From contig JAHLMK010000007.1 of assembly GCA_019915135.1 (NCBI GenBank), forward strand, positions 1,922,001 through 1,986,000: a DNA stretch of 64,000 nt. The letters are read 5' to 3'. The stretch comes from Strobilurus pachycystidiatus. Lineage: Eukaryota; Basidiomycota; Agaricomycetes; Agaricales; Physalacriaceae. The position numbers were made by a program, and so were the translations under genes. Positions 1 through 12,864 of this stretch are shown here, piece after piece (position 1 is the first letter of the stretch; each line of letters starts with the position of its first letter). The notes beneath the pieces were generated by a model, which was given only the letters and a program-made list of their open reading frames with translations, searched no databases and was not told the origin of the DNA.

Positions 1-1585
1 TTGTAGGCATATGGCTGCGCGAAAATACCGCCAAGTTGTTCAACACTTCCCGGATACCACAGGCCAACTGTGATGTTCTTTCCCAGCCCTCCCCTTCGCA
101 TCCTGCATCTTCCTGCGTCGTCGTAATGGTCCACGGCTGGTTCTATTCCGTACCCGTATCATCACTATCCCCAAACGCAATTGCAAACTGTCTCGAAAGT
201 ATCATCCACGACGCCGACTATCGAATCAGTCATGGCGACGCGGCCGTCCCTGTCGGTATCCTCTCTGCTGACCACCGCGATACATGGAACTCGAACCTCG
301 CACGCCTCCTTTCCCTCTCTCCAAAGAACAAACACACGCTAGACTTCATCTCCCATTCTCTCCTTGTTCTGAGCCTTGACTCGCATCCCAACGCGTTGAC
401 GGTCGACGGTCATCTACACGCCATTCGATCAACCTTCCAAAATGTGTCGAACAGGTGGTTCGACAAGGCTTTCACGCTCATCGTGGACCCTGCCGCCCGC
501 GCCGGCGCCATGGGCGAGCATTCGCCTTGCGACGCGCTGGTTCCCAGCATTGCCGCGGAATACGGCATCATAGAGGGTATCGACCTCTCGCAGTTCTCAG
601 ACATGCAGCCTGTGAAGGGTTGGAAACGGCTCGAATGGGTGACCGATAAACACATCGAGAAGCAATGTCTCGAGGCGCAAGAGCGTGCAGACGCCCTTAT
701 CGCGTCCTCTGACGACAGCGTCCTGTGGTTCATTGACTACGGCGCGGACTGGATCAAAGGTGTCGGTAAGAAATCTCTCATTCCCATTCAGTCTTTCTCC
801 CACTGAACAATTCCTGAAGCGAAACAAAGCGCAGACGCATACATCCAAATGGCTTTGCAGCTCACTTGGTACAAGATGCGCGGCGAGTTCACCGCGACGT
901 ACGAGACCGCTTTGACGCGGATGTTTGACAAAGGCCGAACGGAGACAATACGGACATTTACAAGGGACAGTCGAGCGTTCGTGTTGGCAATGCTGGATTC
1001 CGACGTGCCGGTAAGGACACTGAATGCATGTTCCACGTCTTCTAAGACCTGATCTCTGGCAGTCTGAAACGAAGCTCGCTCTCCTCCGCCGCGCTATCCA
1101 GACGCATTCCACTTTGACACGCGAGGCGGCGACTGGACGTGGGATCGATCGGCATCTTATGGGATTGAGGTTGATGCTGCGACCTGGTGAGCGCGCAACG
1201 CTGTTCGACGATGAAATCTTCGCGCGTAGTGCGGAGTGGAAGCTCAGTACAAGTGGCTTGAGTGCAGGCCATCTTTTCCGTGGAACAGGGTGCGCTATCT
1301 CCATCGCATACTCAGCATCCTCGCTCACGTTGATTAGGTTCGGAGCATCATACGAGGACGGCTACGGCATCAATTGTATGTTTACTTGACAGACATGTAG
1401 ATCAGTGCTGACCATTGACAGATTTGGCTGGTCCGATCGGCTTGAAGTTTGGGATAGAGTCCAAACGCACAAGTAATCGTACTTCCACAAAATTCTTCAA
1501 GGCTACCCTCACTGCTGTGTTGCAAGAGATGCAAACTATCTGTCTCTCAGAGCCTCAGGCAGGCCAAATATTATCAAACTTGTAG
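1..1585 (+). CDS. CAT2: Carnitine O-acyltransferase (acetyltransferase type), 3' part
   Basis: Transfers acyl groups between CoA and carnitine so that acetyl units can move between peroxisome, cytosol and mitochondrion. The gene enters from the left edge, so its N-terminus is missing; the reading frame is open from base 3. Exons by splice signals: 1-765, 835-1010, 1063-1289, 1338-1375, 1422-1585. Family marks are the FNTSRIP segment near the left edge, the catalytic-histidine segment AGAMGEHSPCDAL, the STS motif (KLSTSGLSAG) and the following GFGASYEDGYGINY. The protein ends in Ser-Asn-Leu, which resembles but does not match a canonical peroxisomal PTS1. Acetyl specificity is inferred from overall similarity. 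The stop lies only 40 bp from the stop of the convergent helicase gene. Confidence 0.93.
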
Positions 1586-1625
1586 TATTTTTTGGGGGAA
1601 AATTTGCACGAGTCAAGACTAGTCT

Positions 1626-4425
1626 TCATATCTTTTTCAATCTCTCCACCTCCTCCAATGTGATCCAACTTTCCTCTCCCATCTTCTGAGCTAGGGCCCC
1701 CACCAGTGACTCCTTCCCTGGACCAGCCAGAAATTGTTGACTGGTCACAATATACATGGCTTGCTTACACCGTGTAAGCATGACGTTTGTACGTCTAAGA
1801 CTCTTGAGGAAGCCAATTGCACGAGAGCGTACAACTGATATGACAATGACATCTTCCTCATTTCCTGGGGAGAGAGATTAGATGAGATGAGATGAGAAAG
1901 GCATCATACCTTGGAAAGAATCAACACTAAAGCATGTATTCTCCCAACCCAACCCTTCTTCTTTCATCTGATTTTCAATGCGAGTCCTCTGTCCTTCATA
2001 TGGAGTGATAACCTTGAATGATATATCTTGAGCTTGGAAAACTTCTGCCAATTTGATAATACTGTCTGCTTCGAGGATATTCTGACAATGTGGGTAACAT
2101 CAAAAAGAGCATACAACAGATCATAAAAAAAGAATCACCTCAAATGAGTTTTCTTGTGTTTTTCTCTCCTTTCCATCTGTATTGATGAAATAGATTGATG
2201 GGATATCTAATGTGATTGGATGCTGCTCCCAGGAATAGAGTTGATTGTCATAAACAGCATCTGAAATGAAGTTGCCCAGCTGAGGTGGCATACGGTCTAG
2301 AAACAATGAGAACCAGAAACAAGAACATGATAAGACCATACATTGCGTATTCAGAAGATGCCACTGGCGTTGAAGATGTGGAACCTCAAAGATACTCTCC
2401 AGTTCCTCAATATCCTCGGCACCAAATGGAGGCACTGAAATCCCATGAGCATATAAAATGAGGTTTGTTCAACACATACACTGCTTTGGGTCTCCAATGA
2501 AGCACATCTTCCTCAAAGAATCCTTGTACTTCACAAACACATTGACGTACTCTGGAGTCTTGATCTGAGAAGCTTCATCAACAACAAGGATCCGTACAGG
2601 AACACGTGTCAAGAACTTGGATAGTCTGGTGTTTGACAGCATAGACAGAGTGCAGATTAGGACCTTTACGCCATGCAGAGAGCGTGATGGCAGATTCCGG
2701 AACTCCTCTGATGTGATTATATGGGATGTGAGGTCTTCGTACAGATGATCGTGCCTAATGTTGATATCAGAGGCAGTCCAGCAGATGAATAACATTAGAT
2801 GACATACCAGTCGGCTTTGAACTCAGTTGAAACAAGTAAACGCCAGTCCACAAAACCGGTTTTGATCAGCTTCTCCCCAATATTCTTGGCTGCTACATTG
2901 GACTGCGCAACGAGCCATATACCGGAGTATCCCAGATCAAGCGCTGTCTGGACAAAAGCTGCAATGACCGAGGTTTTACCGGTTCCCGGTGGACCTTGGA
3001 TGATGGTGGTAGGATTCGGAGACAACATAGCGTCGAGAGCAGCCTTCTGGGAAATATTCAATCGTTGTCGGGCTGGATGCTTGTCTTTCACATCAAGGTC
3101 AATTTTCGGGCAGGACTGATTCCACTCGAGCGGCCATGTAGGCCCTTCGTTGTCCATGTTGATCAAGATATTCCTGACCCAGACGTTGGCCTTGAAGATG
3201 TCATAATCGCCTTCGAGGACGCGTAGCAAAGTCTGCTTGATCAACGAGTCGGCGTTGGTAGGTCTGCCACGACTCGTCGAGACAATCGATGTAACGGCCT
3301 TATCGCTGTTGACGACCAATGAATCCTCTTGGAACAGTACGTCGCCGTGTCTTCCACTCCGTGTATCAAACGACGCGTAGCGAGTAATGGTATCACCCGT
3401 CGCAGTGGTTTGCGTGACACGGAGATTCTGGGAAAGAACATTCAGACAGAATGCCAACCAGTGGACAACACACGCACCTGGTCTCGTTGGATCCGGTTCG
3501 AGAAGGATTTCTGCGTGAGATTGATGGATTGATTGTTCTCTACGCGACTTTCGACAAACTGATGCTTGACAGTAGTCGGCTCAAGCGCCGTCACCTGGCG
3601 CGTGGTTTCCACTAATGCTTTGATTACTTCGAGAAGCTAGACCACGTCAGAACACCATTACCCAAGCAAAACGGTAACGCGTACCTCCGGCGTAATTGCC
3701 TGAGTGTCGATACGCTTGACCTGGCTGAATAGCATCTCAGCGTTCTCGTAACCCGCGATGAACTGAGCGGCCCAGGCCCGTTGGGTAAGAGGTGATAAGG
3801 ATTTGTCGAGCGCAATCGTTGAGGGACGATTGATCGCGGAAAAGGAGGTTTCAATGTTCTTGGTCGCGAGAGACATGTCCTCTCCAATGGTCGCCCTGAG
3901 GCAATCGTACGCGCTCGGATGGCGTTTTCCGATGTTGCGAAACCCCGATTCAACGTTGACGCCAGAAGAGACATGAAGACCGAGTGTGCTGAGGAGAGAC
4001 ATAGATATGTTTGCCATGCCAAAAGCAAACACCTCCCCTGCGTCTCGACAGAGGATGTGCCTCTCCAGTTTGGCCATTCTGTCAATTCGATCCGGGGGCG
4101 CCTGTTCAGCATCGATGAGGATGATAATGGACTTATCCCCTGCCACGATGCATATCGCCTCTAGGTGACCTCGCGGATGGTATCCGACGGAGATCCCAAT
4201 GGGTTCGGCCGTTTTGCTGAAGGACTGCAGCTTTATATCGGTGATTTCCCGCTCCTTGATGACCATCTGCCTCATAGATGGAGAGTTGATGGAAGGAATC
4301 AGCGTTTGATAGACCTCGGGAAGTTTGGGCCGTTTGGCCATCTTGCACGATGAGAGCACTGGGAGTGACTGTGTGAGGCCAAGAGCGGGGCTGCCGCCAT
4401 ATATGGCAATCGTTCGCATGCACAT
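1626..4425 (-). CDS. UPF1-like superfamily 1 helicase, copy 1
   Basis: Eight exons in gene order: 4425-3685, 3636-3478, 3427-2808, 2754-2480, 2434-2342, 2296-2139, 2081-1910, 1864-1626, giving about 818 aa. The C-terminal half is a DNA2/NAM7/UPF1-type helicase. Visible motifs are Walker A (GPPGTGKTSV), motif II (VVDEASQI), motif III (GDPKQLPP), a YRMP segment, motif V around GNEEDVIVIS and motif VI (NVMLTRCKQ). The N-terminal 250 residues have no motif I recognise. Target (RNA or DNA) and function are unknown. A paralog on the other strand at 12865-15685 has the same eight-exon plan. The start is uncertain: the ATG at 4425 or 4419 is the first in frame, and a further upstream exon is possible. 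Confidence 0.85.
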
Positions 4426-4681
4426 CAACCGATCGCGTTTGGTCTTTCAAATTGAAATTATTTACTTCCGTCTTACATAGCAGACTACTTACTCGGAAGT
4501 CCCATGAGAATTGTGCTAGATAGTGAGCTACGAAAATGCGAGTAGACAGAGACAATGAGTGTGTAGATAACTAGTACCGATGAAGGATAGCATAATGTGG
4601 TATCGAAGGAAGACCGATGTGAGGGTAACCTCTCAGTCGGATTGTTCAAAAGAGAGAATAACAACCAGAAAAATAGTACGA

Positions 4682-7600
4682 TCACGGCTTAGGTGAAGTC
4701 GGTCGCGATGAATTGGGAGCGTCAACAGCGCGGGACAGAGGCGATCCTCGTCCAACTGGAGAACTATTGTTCGATCCGTGAGGCCTTGGAGACGACAAGA
4801 AGTTTGGCGGTAGAAGGTCTTGAGGTGACGGCGTTCCGCCTGGCGGGAAGCGGGGGTCAAATGTGCTGCCTGGCGAAGGGGCCATGCCCATAGGGGATGC
4901 CATTTGTCCTCCCATCGGTCCCATCATGGGAGATATCCCGCCCATGCCCATTTGACCCATCATCGGCATACTCATCATCGACATACGAGGATCATAGCCA
5001 GCCATACCGGTCATCATAGGATTCATGGGTTGTTGATTCGCGTTCCCGCCGTCGCCTCCAGCCTGAGATCCAGCAACGGAGAAGTTCATCATAGCCTGTT
5101 GGTACGCCTGTGCAGCCTGCTGGGCAGCAAACATATGCTGGGGATTGAAGCCGCCCATCATACCAGGGAAGCCCGACATCATAGGATTCATCCCATTGCC
5201 AGTCATCATAGGATTCATGCCGTTGCCAGTCATCATCGGGTTGAGTCCTTGACCAGTCATCATCGGGTTCATTCCCTGCCCAGTCATCATGGGAGTCATG
5301 CCGCCCATCATGCCCATCATCATCGGGTTCATCATCGGGTTATACCCGTACATCGAGCCGCCCGCTTGCATCTGTTCCATCTGCTGCCTCTGCTGGTCGT
5401 CGAAGCGCCGTTGTCGTTCTTCCGCCAGTCGCTTCTCCCGTTCCCGTTCAGTCAAAGCGGCACCGACACCTCCGTCGCGTTTCCTGTCCCGCTCGTGAGC
5501 GCTGATCGCACCCAGCAATCCAGTTTGCGGTGGAGGTGGCTTGTTGGGGACGTTGATCAGAGAAGCGCCAGTCTCGCGTGCGACCTCCTCCTGCCTCTTC
5601 GCAGAACGGTCGGTCTTGTCCTGCATTCCGGCAGACAGCAAGCCTTGAGGAGTGAATGCTTTCGTCATAGTTTGGGCAGGAGAGTCGAGCTGGACGAAGT
5701 AATCGCGTTCAGCACCACCCGGTGGGACGCCTGTCTGGTGGCCGGGCTCCAGGACTTGACTCCACATGTTATTCCGCGCAGCTGGCGTTGATTGCTCTGG
5801 CGACCGAACGACTGTCCCGTCATTGTATTGAGTAAACCTGCCGGCATCCGAGCGAACATCGGAATTGACACGTTGACGATGGGCATAAGGGGGCTGAGGA
5901 GGCGCTGGTTCGTCATAGTCCACTGATGTAGGTTGTTGTTAGTACGAATAGAAATGCAACACTAAAGATTAAACGCACGTTGAGAACGTCCACCAGGAAT
6001 CTGAGGCAGAGTTCGAGAAGGGCGCATATGAGAGGATGGTTGTTGCTGATCGTAATCGCCTTGACCTTGCATAGATCTCGGGGGTGCTGGGCCATGACTA
6101 TCCGTGGATAAAGGTGGTCTGATGCTTGCAGGCGGTGCGCTGGGTTCTCGGTCTGAGTCGGCGTCTTCTTCCTCCTCTTCCTCTTCCTCTTCCTCCTCTT
6201 CTTCCTCGTCACTGCTCTCGTTCCAACCAGATGCCTTTTTCTTCCGGCCATTCGTTCGACCAGGACGATGAACAGCTGCTTGGTGTGCAGCCTCCTTGGC
6301 CTCTGCACGCGCCTTACGCTCCGCAGCTTGTTTCGAGGGGGCAAACGACGATTTATACTGGTTGGTAGCGTCGGAAGGCGGTGGAGGAGGCGTCATCATT
6401 GAATGTTTGACAGCGAGCGGCTTTGTTTTCGGCGGCGGTACAGGGTCCTCTTCCTGGAGGTATGATAGCGCAGCGAGTGCATCAAGGTCATCGTCGGCAG
6501 GGCTGACGGCGGCACGGTCTCGTAAATCCATGGATTCGTCCTGGTCGCTGAGCTCTTCGCTGACGGGATGAACATTGTGAGGGGGCTGTGACGAGGTTTT
6601 ATTAGAGGGTGCACGTGCCCCTGAGGGTTTACGTCCCAAACCCCGCGAGGAAATAGGGCTAGCCCGATCAGAAGCTGAAACAAGAGATTCACGTTCAGGA
6701 GACTTGGAAACGAAAGCCATGGGCGTTCCTTGACGAAGAGGTGCGCGCTGGGAGTTTTGGGAAGGACTAGAGCCCATTGAATAGCGCTTATTTGTGCGCT
6801 GCTGGAGGCCATCATCGTGAAATTGTTGTTCTTCCTCGTCATCCTCCGATTCTGGCATAGGCTTGGGCGGTTGTGGAGGGCGTGTCGTGGCTAAGAGTCC
6901 CGGGCGAGCAGCAGTATGAAGGCCGGCTGAAGATCCTTCTTCTTCCTCCTCGTCCTCCGATTCTGGTACAGGCTTCGGTGGTTGTGGGGGCCGTGTAATG
7001 GATATGACTTGAGGGTCTGCAGCAGCTCGTGGATCTCTGTCGTTGTTGAACTGCATGAAATACAACGCCCCCGCCTCATTACCAAGGCTTTCCTCCGTCG
7101 TAGAGGTATAGCTCACTGCCTGGGAAACAGGTGACTTCGTAGTTGCTCTCGGAGACACAGGCTGCATCCTGGGTGAAGTCGGTGGGACCCTGGGTGAGAC
7201 AGGTTGCGCCAGTGGCGACGTAGGCTGTACTCGCGTCGAGGCGGGAGAGGCGGGCGGTGGGGTTGTCTTATCTCGGCCCATCATAGAATAAGGTGATGTC
7301 AAAACACTCTCGTTATGTGTGGCAACGGAGAAAGGTGAGGTGAGGACAGATGCCGGTGAAGTTGAGCGACGCGAGTCTGTCTGGGATTGAGATTGTTCCA
7401 TCCGAGGTGACGAGGGAGGTAAAGAGGATACACCAGACATGAAATCAGGCGGGGATTGCATTCTTTTGGGAACAGGGGAATGACTGGGCTCCTGCTCTTG
7501 CGAGGTTCTGCTGGACTCAGCATGCTGAGTCACGAAATCATTGCTAGGCCCGCTGTGTGGGCTGGAGAGGGAAGGGATAGACGGGACGTCCTTATCACGA

Positions 7601-9788
7601 GACGCGCTGGTAGGACTCTCAACCCGTGGTACAGACCGATCTGAGAGGAGGGAAGCATTGGAGGGTTCCTCGGCTACCGGAGAACTTGGCCTATGCAGCG
7701 ACTGGCGTGGGCCCAATACACTCTGCGCATCTACACTCATGGCACGACCATGAGTAAAGACAGAGCTTTTTTCGGTGATCGGAGTCAGCAAATGGCGCTC
7801 GTGCGTTTGGGGCGAGATATTGTCGAAGCTTAGAGGGGGGAGCTGTGGGCCGGGCCCTGGGGCCGGGTTGGAAGGCCCTGCGCCATTCTGAGCTGGCGGT
7901 GGTTGAACCCCCCTCATCCTATCGAATAGGACATTGAGAAGACGAGACCGTATCGTTGATGTTCCGTCTTCTCGAGGATCCAGAGTTTCGGCTAGTTCGC
8001 GATCAAGGAAGAGAAGCTATGTGCAAATGTGAGCATATCAAGAAAGGATGATCATGACAGGTAACATACATCTTTCTGAGGGCCAACTGGGTAAGCGAAC
8101 ATGAGCGAAGTTGGCTCGCGTGGGTCCCATGTCCAAGCTTGAGGTCGTCCGTACAGGCTGAATGCGTCGTGAAGCCCTACAAGAAGAACGCTTCAACGAC
8201 AAGCAGCGGGGACAATGAGACCAACGCACCAACGACCCACTTCAGCATTTCTGCGGCTTGACTGAGGCCACCTTCTAACTCCGGCATGATAAGGATCCAT
8301 CCTTCGCGTCCCCTCATCCCCGCGGCGACATCTTCCGTCCCTATGCGACCTTCGATCTTGATCAACGTGCTTCGGCTGATCAACTCTGGTCGTTCAGGAT
8401 AGACAGCAAAAGCCTGTGTGACATCTTCCATCGTGAGCAAGGCCTTTCTGCGGTCTTTCGGCTTCTGGGAGATGAACATCGAGACGTTGGCCTTGGTAGG
8501 GCCCGAACGTTGTGGACTGGCGTCACGAAAGAGATTCGACATGCGTTTCTTCTTTCCGGACACAGTCACTGGGGTCGCGCCAACGCTCGCTGCTGGAGTT
8601 GCGGCCTCTGATTCGTGACTGGTGCTGACGACCATCCATACGCGCTTCCAATCGGTCTGACCGGCTATTCTAATACGAGCCCATCCCTCCATACGACCAC
8701 GAACGAGCGTGGATGGTATATCCCGAGCTGTAGAATCATCAGCTTGGTACGTATGGCAAAGGTCGATGACTGACCACTGAGGGTTATCCTGATCAGATGT
8801 GCGGTATATATCTCCTCGAGGCGGGACTTTTCCCATGATGAGAGGCGCAGAGCCGCCGCCCACGAGATGAGCGCTTCGGTGGAGGGACAGGAGAAGAGCA
8901 GGAGATTGGAGCCAGCAGTATTGAGAGTTAGAACGTTGGCGTATCGCTGCGCTGGCGTCGTCGAAGTGGCAGGGACTGTGATCGATCCAAGAACCGATAC
9001 GAACTAAAAGAACGTGTTGAGAAAGAACCTCGGCGCATGCAACCTAACAGGCTCACTGCATCGGTGACATTGACATAGGTAGGCGGCACTTCCTTGCCCT
9101 GGGTGCTCGCCTCCTGGATGAGCTTCATATCCCAGATGCTGAGGGTGGTTCCGCCGAGCTGAGCCCAGACTTCGTTCCAACCCTCGTCCTTGGTCGGCTT
9201 CTGGCCATCACCGCCGCGCTCGATCTTGCGCACAAGCGGGCCGGAAAAGTATACCTTGTGGGTGTGCGCGACAGTGAGGCCCACGACAGACCGGATTTCG
9301 GGATGCAGTTGTGGGGGCTGGCCTGGGGATGTGGGGCCTGTCGTGCTCCGGGCAAGCGCGCTGCCGTTGGACGATGGCGGCGCAGCGTTCGGGGTGCGCG
9401 ATATGGAGTCGCCTAGGGATTCTGGGCCGTTGGCGCCGTTGGGATTGTTGGATTGGGTTCGGGAGAGCAAAGAGTTACTGCGCTGTGGGCCGTTGGAGGG
9501 CTCCTGCGGATGTTGGGGTTGCTGCTTGTTGCGAAACGAAAAGAAGGAAGACGCGCGGCTGTGCGTCGGGGCTGCTGGGCGCTGGCCCTGTTCTGTGGCC
9601 GCCATCGTGTCCGCAGGCGAGTTTATTGGCGGATGTGGCTGAGGAGATGAGGAAAAATGGTGACGCGGTTGGTTCTCGCGCAGCTGCTGCAGGCGGGTCG
9701 GCGAGATGAAGGAGGTGTTGCGGCTGTCCCAGCGCGGAGTGGCGGCGGTGGTGGTGGTTGATGACGAAGGAGCAAGCTGCGTGCTCAT
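4682..9788 (-). CDS. CAF120: PH-domain protein of the CAF120/SKG3 family
   Basis: Six exons: 9788-9057, 9003-8775, 8727-8230, 8176-8070, 8016-5979, 5922-4682; 1614 aa. After a low-complexity Ser/Pro/Gln N-terminus comes the fungal double PH-like module of CAF120/SKG3 (roughly residues 155-530), with segments such as VWAQLGGTTLSIWDMK, LISWAAALRLSSWEKSRLEE and EGWARIRIAG. In yeast this family associates with CCR4-NOT and with the bud neck or cell cortex. The C-terminal two thirds looks disordered: many SPR/SP sites, two copies of a TRPPQPPKP-PESED block, a long Glu run near 6170-6220, and a Met-rich nonapeptide repeat near the end. Family assignment rests on the N-terminal half. The strand opposite the Met-rich part shows a spurious His-rich open frame. 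Confidence 0.88.
5173..5342 (-). repeat. 27-bp coding repeat in the CAF120-like gene
   Basis: Five to six imperfect 27-nt units encode a nonapeptide close to MNPMMTGNG (variants GQG, GQGM, SGFPG). It lies in frame in the last exon and gives a Met-rich, probably disordered tail. Copy number is likely to vary between strains. Confidence 0.85.
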
Positions 9789-11034
9789 TCAAGCGCGATG
9801 ATCAAGTCCAAATGTAGATCGAGTGAGGCCCTAAGCTAAGAGCAAGCGAAGAGTTGCAAATAAAACACAGCATACCCTTCACGTGTGAATTACCTACATA
9901 GCGTCATCCTAAGTTCTGCCCTGGGCCTTTGCTCGCGTTTCCTGCGTTTCTCTCAGCCTGCAATGGCCTTGTGTTTCGGGTGTGTATCTCTTCCGGCTTC
10001 AAGTAAGTACAAGCCGCCCATCATCTACTTTAAGCGCTTGTTCCTCTGACCGGCTGATTCTCTCTGTCAATCAAGTGACATATGCTTGGTTCCGATGCTC
10101 CGTCTTTGTCAATTCTGAGCGCTCTGAATATCTCAACCGACCTACAGAGGCCTCATGTACCCAGGCCATGTCCTGGCCATGTCCGGCAGCCAAAGAGACT
10201 GAAACGCGCCCACTGGAGGTACCGTCGGCCGATTCCAATTGACTCAGATGTTGTCCCGTTGGACATCAGATTCATCGAATGGAGGCGATGTACTCGTCCC
10301 TGGGGTTGTCGGCAAAGCTGCTGCTCAGTGAGCGCTGGCTGCACCTAAATCTTTGCTTTGGTCGAAAGAGAGACAAATACGTCGCTTCTGGCTTCACAGG
10401 TCGTCAGCTTCACCTCCCTATTGACCCTCAAATCTGACTTGACGCTTGATCGCAAAGTCAGGCCTCTGGTGTTTCCAGTGCCACTGGGTCCGGCATGTCT
10501 CGACCATCCGCGAACCCTGAAGTTCGCGCGCGCTTTGATCAGTCTTTCAATCCTTTGCTTTGTCCTCTACATTGACCGACGCTTTGTGCGCACCTCTTCA
10601 TGAAAGTAAATGGCATGCCCAATTCATCCCACCATCGTCCACCCTCGCGCCAACACTGCACCAACTCTGTCTCACAGACTATCCTCACTGTCAACTGAGC
10701 TACCCGACATCATGTCATCAACTCAAACGTCTAATGACTCTAAAAAGCTCATCATCGGCCCACCCAAGAAGCTTAGAAGCAGTGAGCAGAGTAGTCGCTC
10801 TTCGCGGTATACAGTTAACAAGATGCATCACAGAAATCAAGTCCCCACAAACTCATACTCAGAAGACCACTCCTTCGTCAATTGTTCTGTCGAAGAATCA
10901 ACGGATCCAAGCGGACAGCCTCTTCGATCGAACATCGCATAGTCCGAAGAAGTGAACGCCGCCTTGTTTGTTTCTCGTTCCAAGAAAATTGTATATCACC
11001 TCATGAATTGTACCGGCGACAATGCGCATCGATT
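9789..11034. other. Intergenic region without a recognisable gene
   Basis: These 1.2 kb lie between the start of the CAF120-like gene and the 3' end of EFM4. Short open frames occur (the longest are 110-131 codons near 10560-10955), but they overlap each other, have no recognisable protein features and are not joined by convincing splice sites. I see no RNA gene or repeat here. Confidence 0.5.
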
Positions 11035-11948
11035 TTATGATTCAGCTGCCGCCACCTTTTGGAATGCTACACTGGAGACAACACTGCCACTGGCACCACC
11101 AAAACTGAATGTACGATGTTGTATCCGAGAACTGGGAGATTATTAGTCTACAAACAACAAGAAATGCGCTCTCTCTTACTGATAGACGAAACCGACATCC
11201 GGATCCACAAAACTCGCCTTGAGCTCGTCTTCGGTAAAGTTACACGCTTGAACTGATCATCAGAGGGCTCTCAACAATAGACACACCCGACATACATGTT
11301 ATGAGGAACATTCCACCGTCCTTCAGTAACCGCGCAGCGCGTTCCGGGTAATTGTGGGCAGGCGACCGTCCTTGCTCGTCTTTAGGTCCCAAAGCGATCG
11401 CGTCATAGGTACCCTTGTCAAGGAGAAGGTCCCATTGAGCGAGAGGACTGGACTGATCCATGGAAGGCAACAACGGAGGGTCCTGAGTGAGAAAATCGCA
11501 TTCATTGAAGAGAATGTCTGACGCGTCCTTGGTAGTGGCGATGTTCTGCGCCAATCGCACTGCGTCCGCGCTATAGTCGATGCCAGACATATGTGTCGCG
11601 GTGTAGCCTGCCTCTAGCAGCGCGAAAAGCAGAGTACCATTCCCACTTCCAATCTCTAGTATGGATGAGGTCGCACTCGGGGGGAAGTGCTCAACGGCCC
11701 AATCGACCATCTTCTCGACGCTCTCTTCACCGAACCTGAGATGTGTCAATCCAGAGGGCTCAAGGAAGAGTTACGATCGGACCGACCAGACTTCGCCTTC
11801 ATCTCCGTTGTCGTCGAAATTTTCTAACTCAAGCTTGTAGACATCATCCCAGCTTTTGAATATCATTGGTTTCGAGACAAAATAAGCACAGAATGCAGAC
11901 TGACTGCTCCTTGGTACCAAGCTTGGAAGATTCGGGTTCGATGCTCAT
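11035..11948 (-). CDS. EFM4: Protein-lysine N-methyltransferase EFM4 (METTL10 family)
   Basis: A SAM-dependent enzyme that methylates a lysine of translation elongation factor eEF1A in yeast. Five exons: 11948-11905, 11852-11787, 11735-11296, 11246-11180, 11131-11035; 237 aa, the usual size. Marks: the N-terminal SKLGTKEHWDDVYKLEL, then GDEGEVWFGEES, the SAM-binding LEIGSGNGTLL, the acidic GIDYS, LLDKGTYDAI and the C-terminal RTFSFGGASGSVV. The last exon is easy to miss because a stop follows just after the donor site of the preceding intron. With it, the end matches the family, so the gene is complete. Confidence 0.92.
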
Positions 11949-12177
11949 GATAGTTTTCGTAGAGGTGAAAATGGCTTAGTCAGCGTGTATTGCTGGCATT
12001 GGCGATCCGAAAAAAGGTGGGGCAACGAGCAGTCGGGATTAGATAGCATGAGTGGCTGTTGAATTATAAGGTGTTGGTAGCAAAGCAATACATGTCCCAC
12101 AAAATATACTAGCAAACGCTTAGCAGAGAACAAACGTGGGACAGTAGAGACGCACCAGTAGCATAAATAGTCCAGCT

Positions 12178-12538
12178 TCATCGTTTACCGTCTGTCTTCT
12201 CTAACAGGTCTTTTGCCTCGTTGATTTTACTGGCAAGGTAGGGCGAGCCGCCTCTGTCCGGGTGATTTGCGAGCATGATATGGCGGTGGGCGTCTTTTAA
12301 TTTCATACGCAACAGAGGACCGTCCCTGGACGTAGAGGTCTAAGCAGGATAAATAATGAAGGAAGTTTGTCGCGTACTTGAGCCCCAGAATGGCGATGGC
12401 TTCCTTGCGGTCCATTTTCCCTCTGAATCCGCCTTTGACCCATTGTTCCGCTGCGCCTGCGCCTGAGCGACGAAGAATTTGTCGACCAATAAGGCCGGCA
12501 GTGATGGCGCCTAAGCCAAATGCTATTGGTGTTGCCAT
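12178..12538 (-). CDS. PAM18: Mitochondrial import motor J-protein PAM18/TIM14
   Basis: J-domain co-chaperone of the TIM23-associated import motor; it stimulates mitochondrial Hsp70 at the inner membrane. Two exons, 12538-12378 and 12325-12178, give 102 aa. A single membrane segment ([13 protein letters not shown]) precedes [10 protein letters not shown] and a short J-domain with the HPD motif in [16 protein letters not shown], followed by [11 protein letters not shown], all classic for the family. The start ATG at 12538 gives a length like animal DNAJC19 (shorter than yeast Pam18). The intron uses the AG at the end of GTCCAG; the earlier AG would shift the frame. Confidence 0.95.
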
Positions 12539-12864
12539 TGAAAGTGCGAGCACTGACGGTGGTGGTGGAACTGGAAAGCCCAAAGCGTCCGCCGTCTGTC
12601 ATTTGCTAAACCCGATCACGTGGACAAATTCTCTAATTTTCAAGAGTCAGAGCGAGTCAAGTCTTGCTCACAGCCATCACAGGCTACAGCTCGCGACTAC
12701 CGAGGTTGGTGACTCTTGCTCTGAGGGGACATTCATTCTCATCGCCTCTTTAGCGCCAGCACGCGTCACTTCTCCCGCAGACTGCCAGAGGCCGCAGTCT
12801 TTTGCATTAGAGTTACGGCCACTTGCACTGCCTGATTGGGCTTCCCATTGATACATTCCCTTTG
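12539..12864. promoter_or_regulatory. Shared upstream region of PAM18 and helicase 2
   Basis: This 326-bp gap separates two divergently transcribed start codons and must hold both promoters. I see no clear TATA box or other named element. The assignment as a promoter rests on gene orientation only. Confidence 0.5.

Noticed and set aside
4904..5791. 295-codon His-rich open frame on the plus strand
   Set aside because: It is the antisense shadow of the Met-rich repeat of the CAF120-like gene (CAT codons opposite ATG); no splice or family support.
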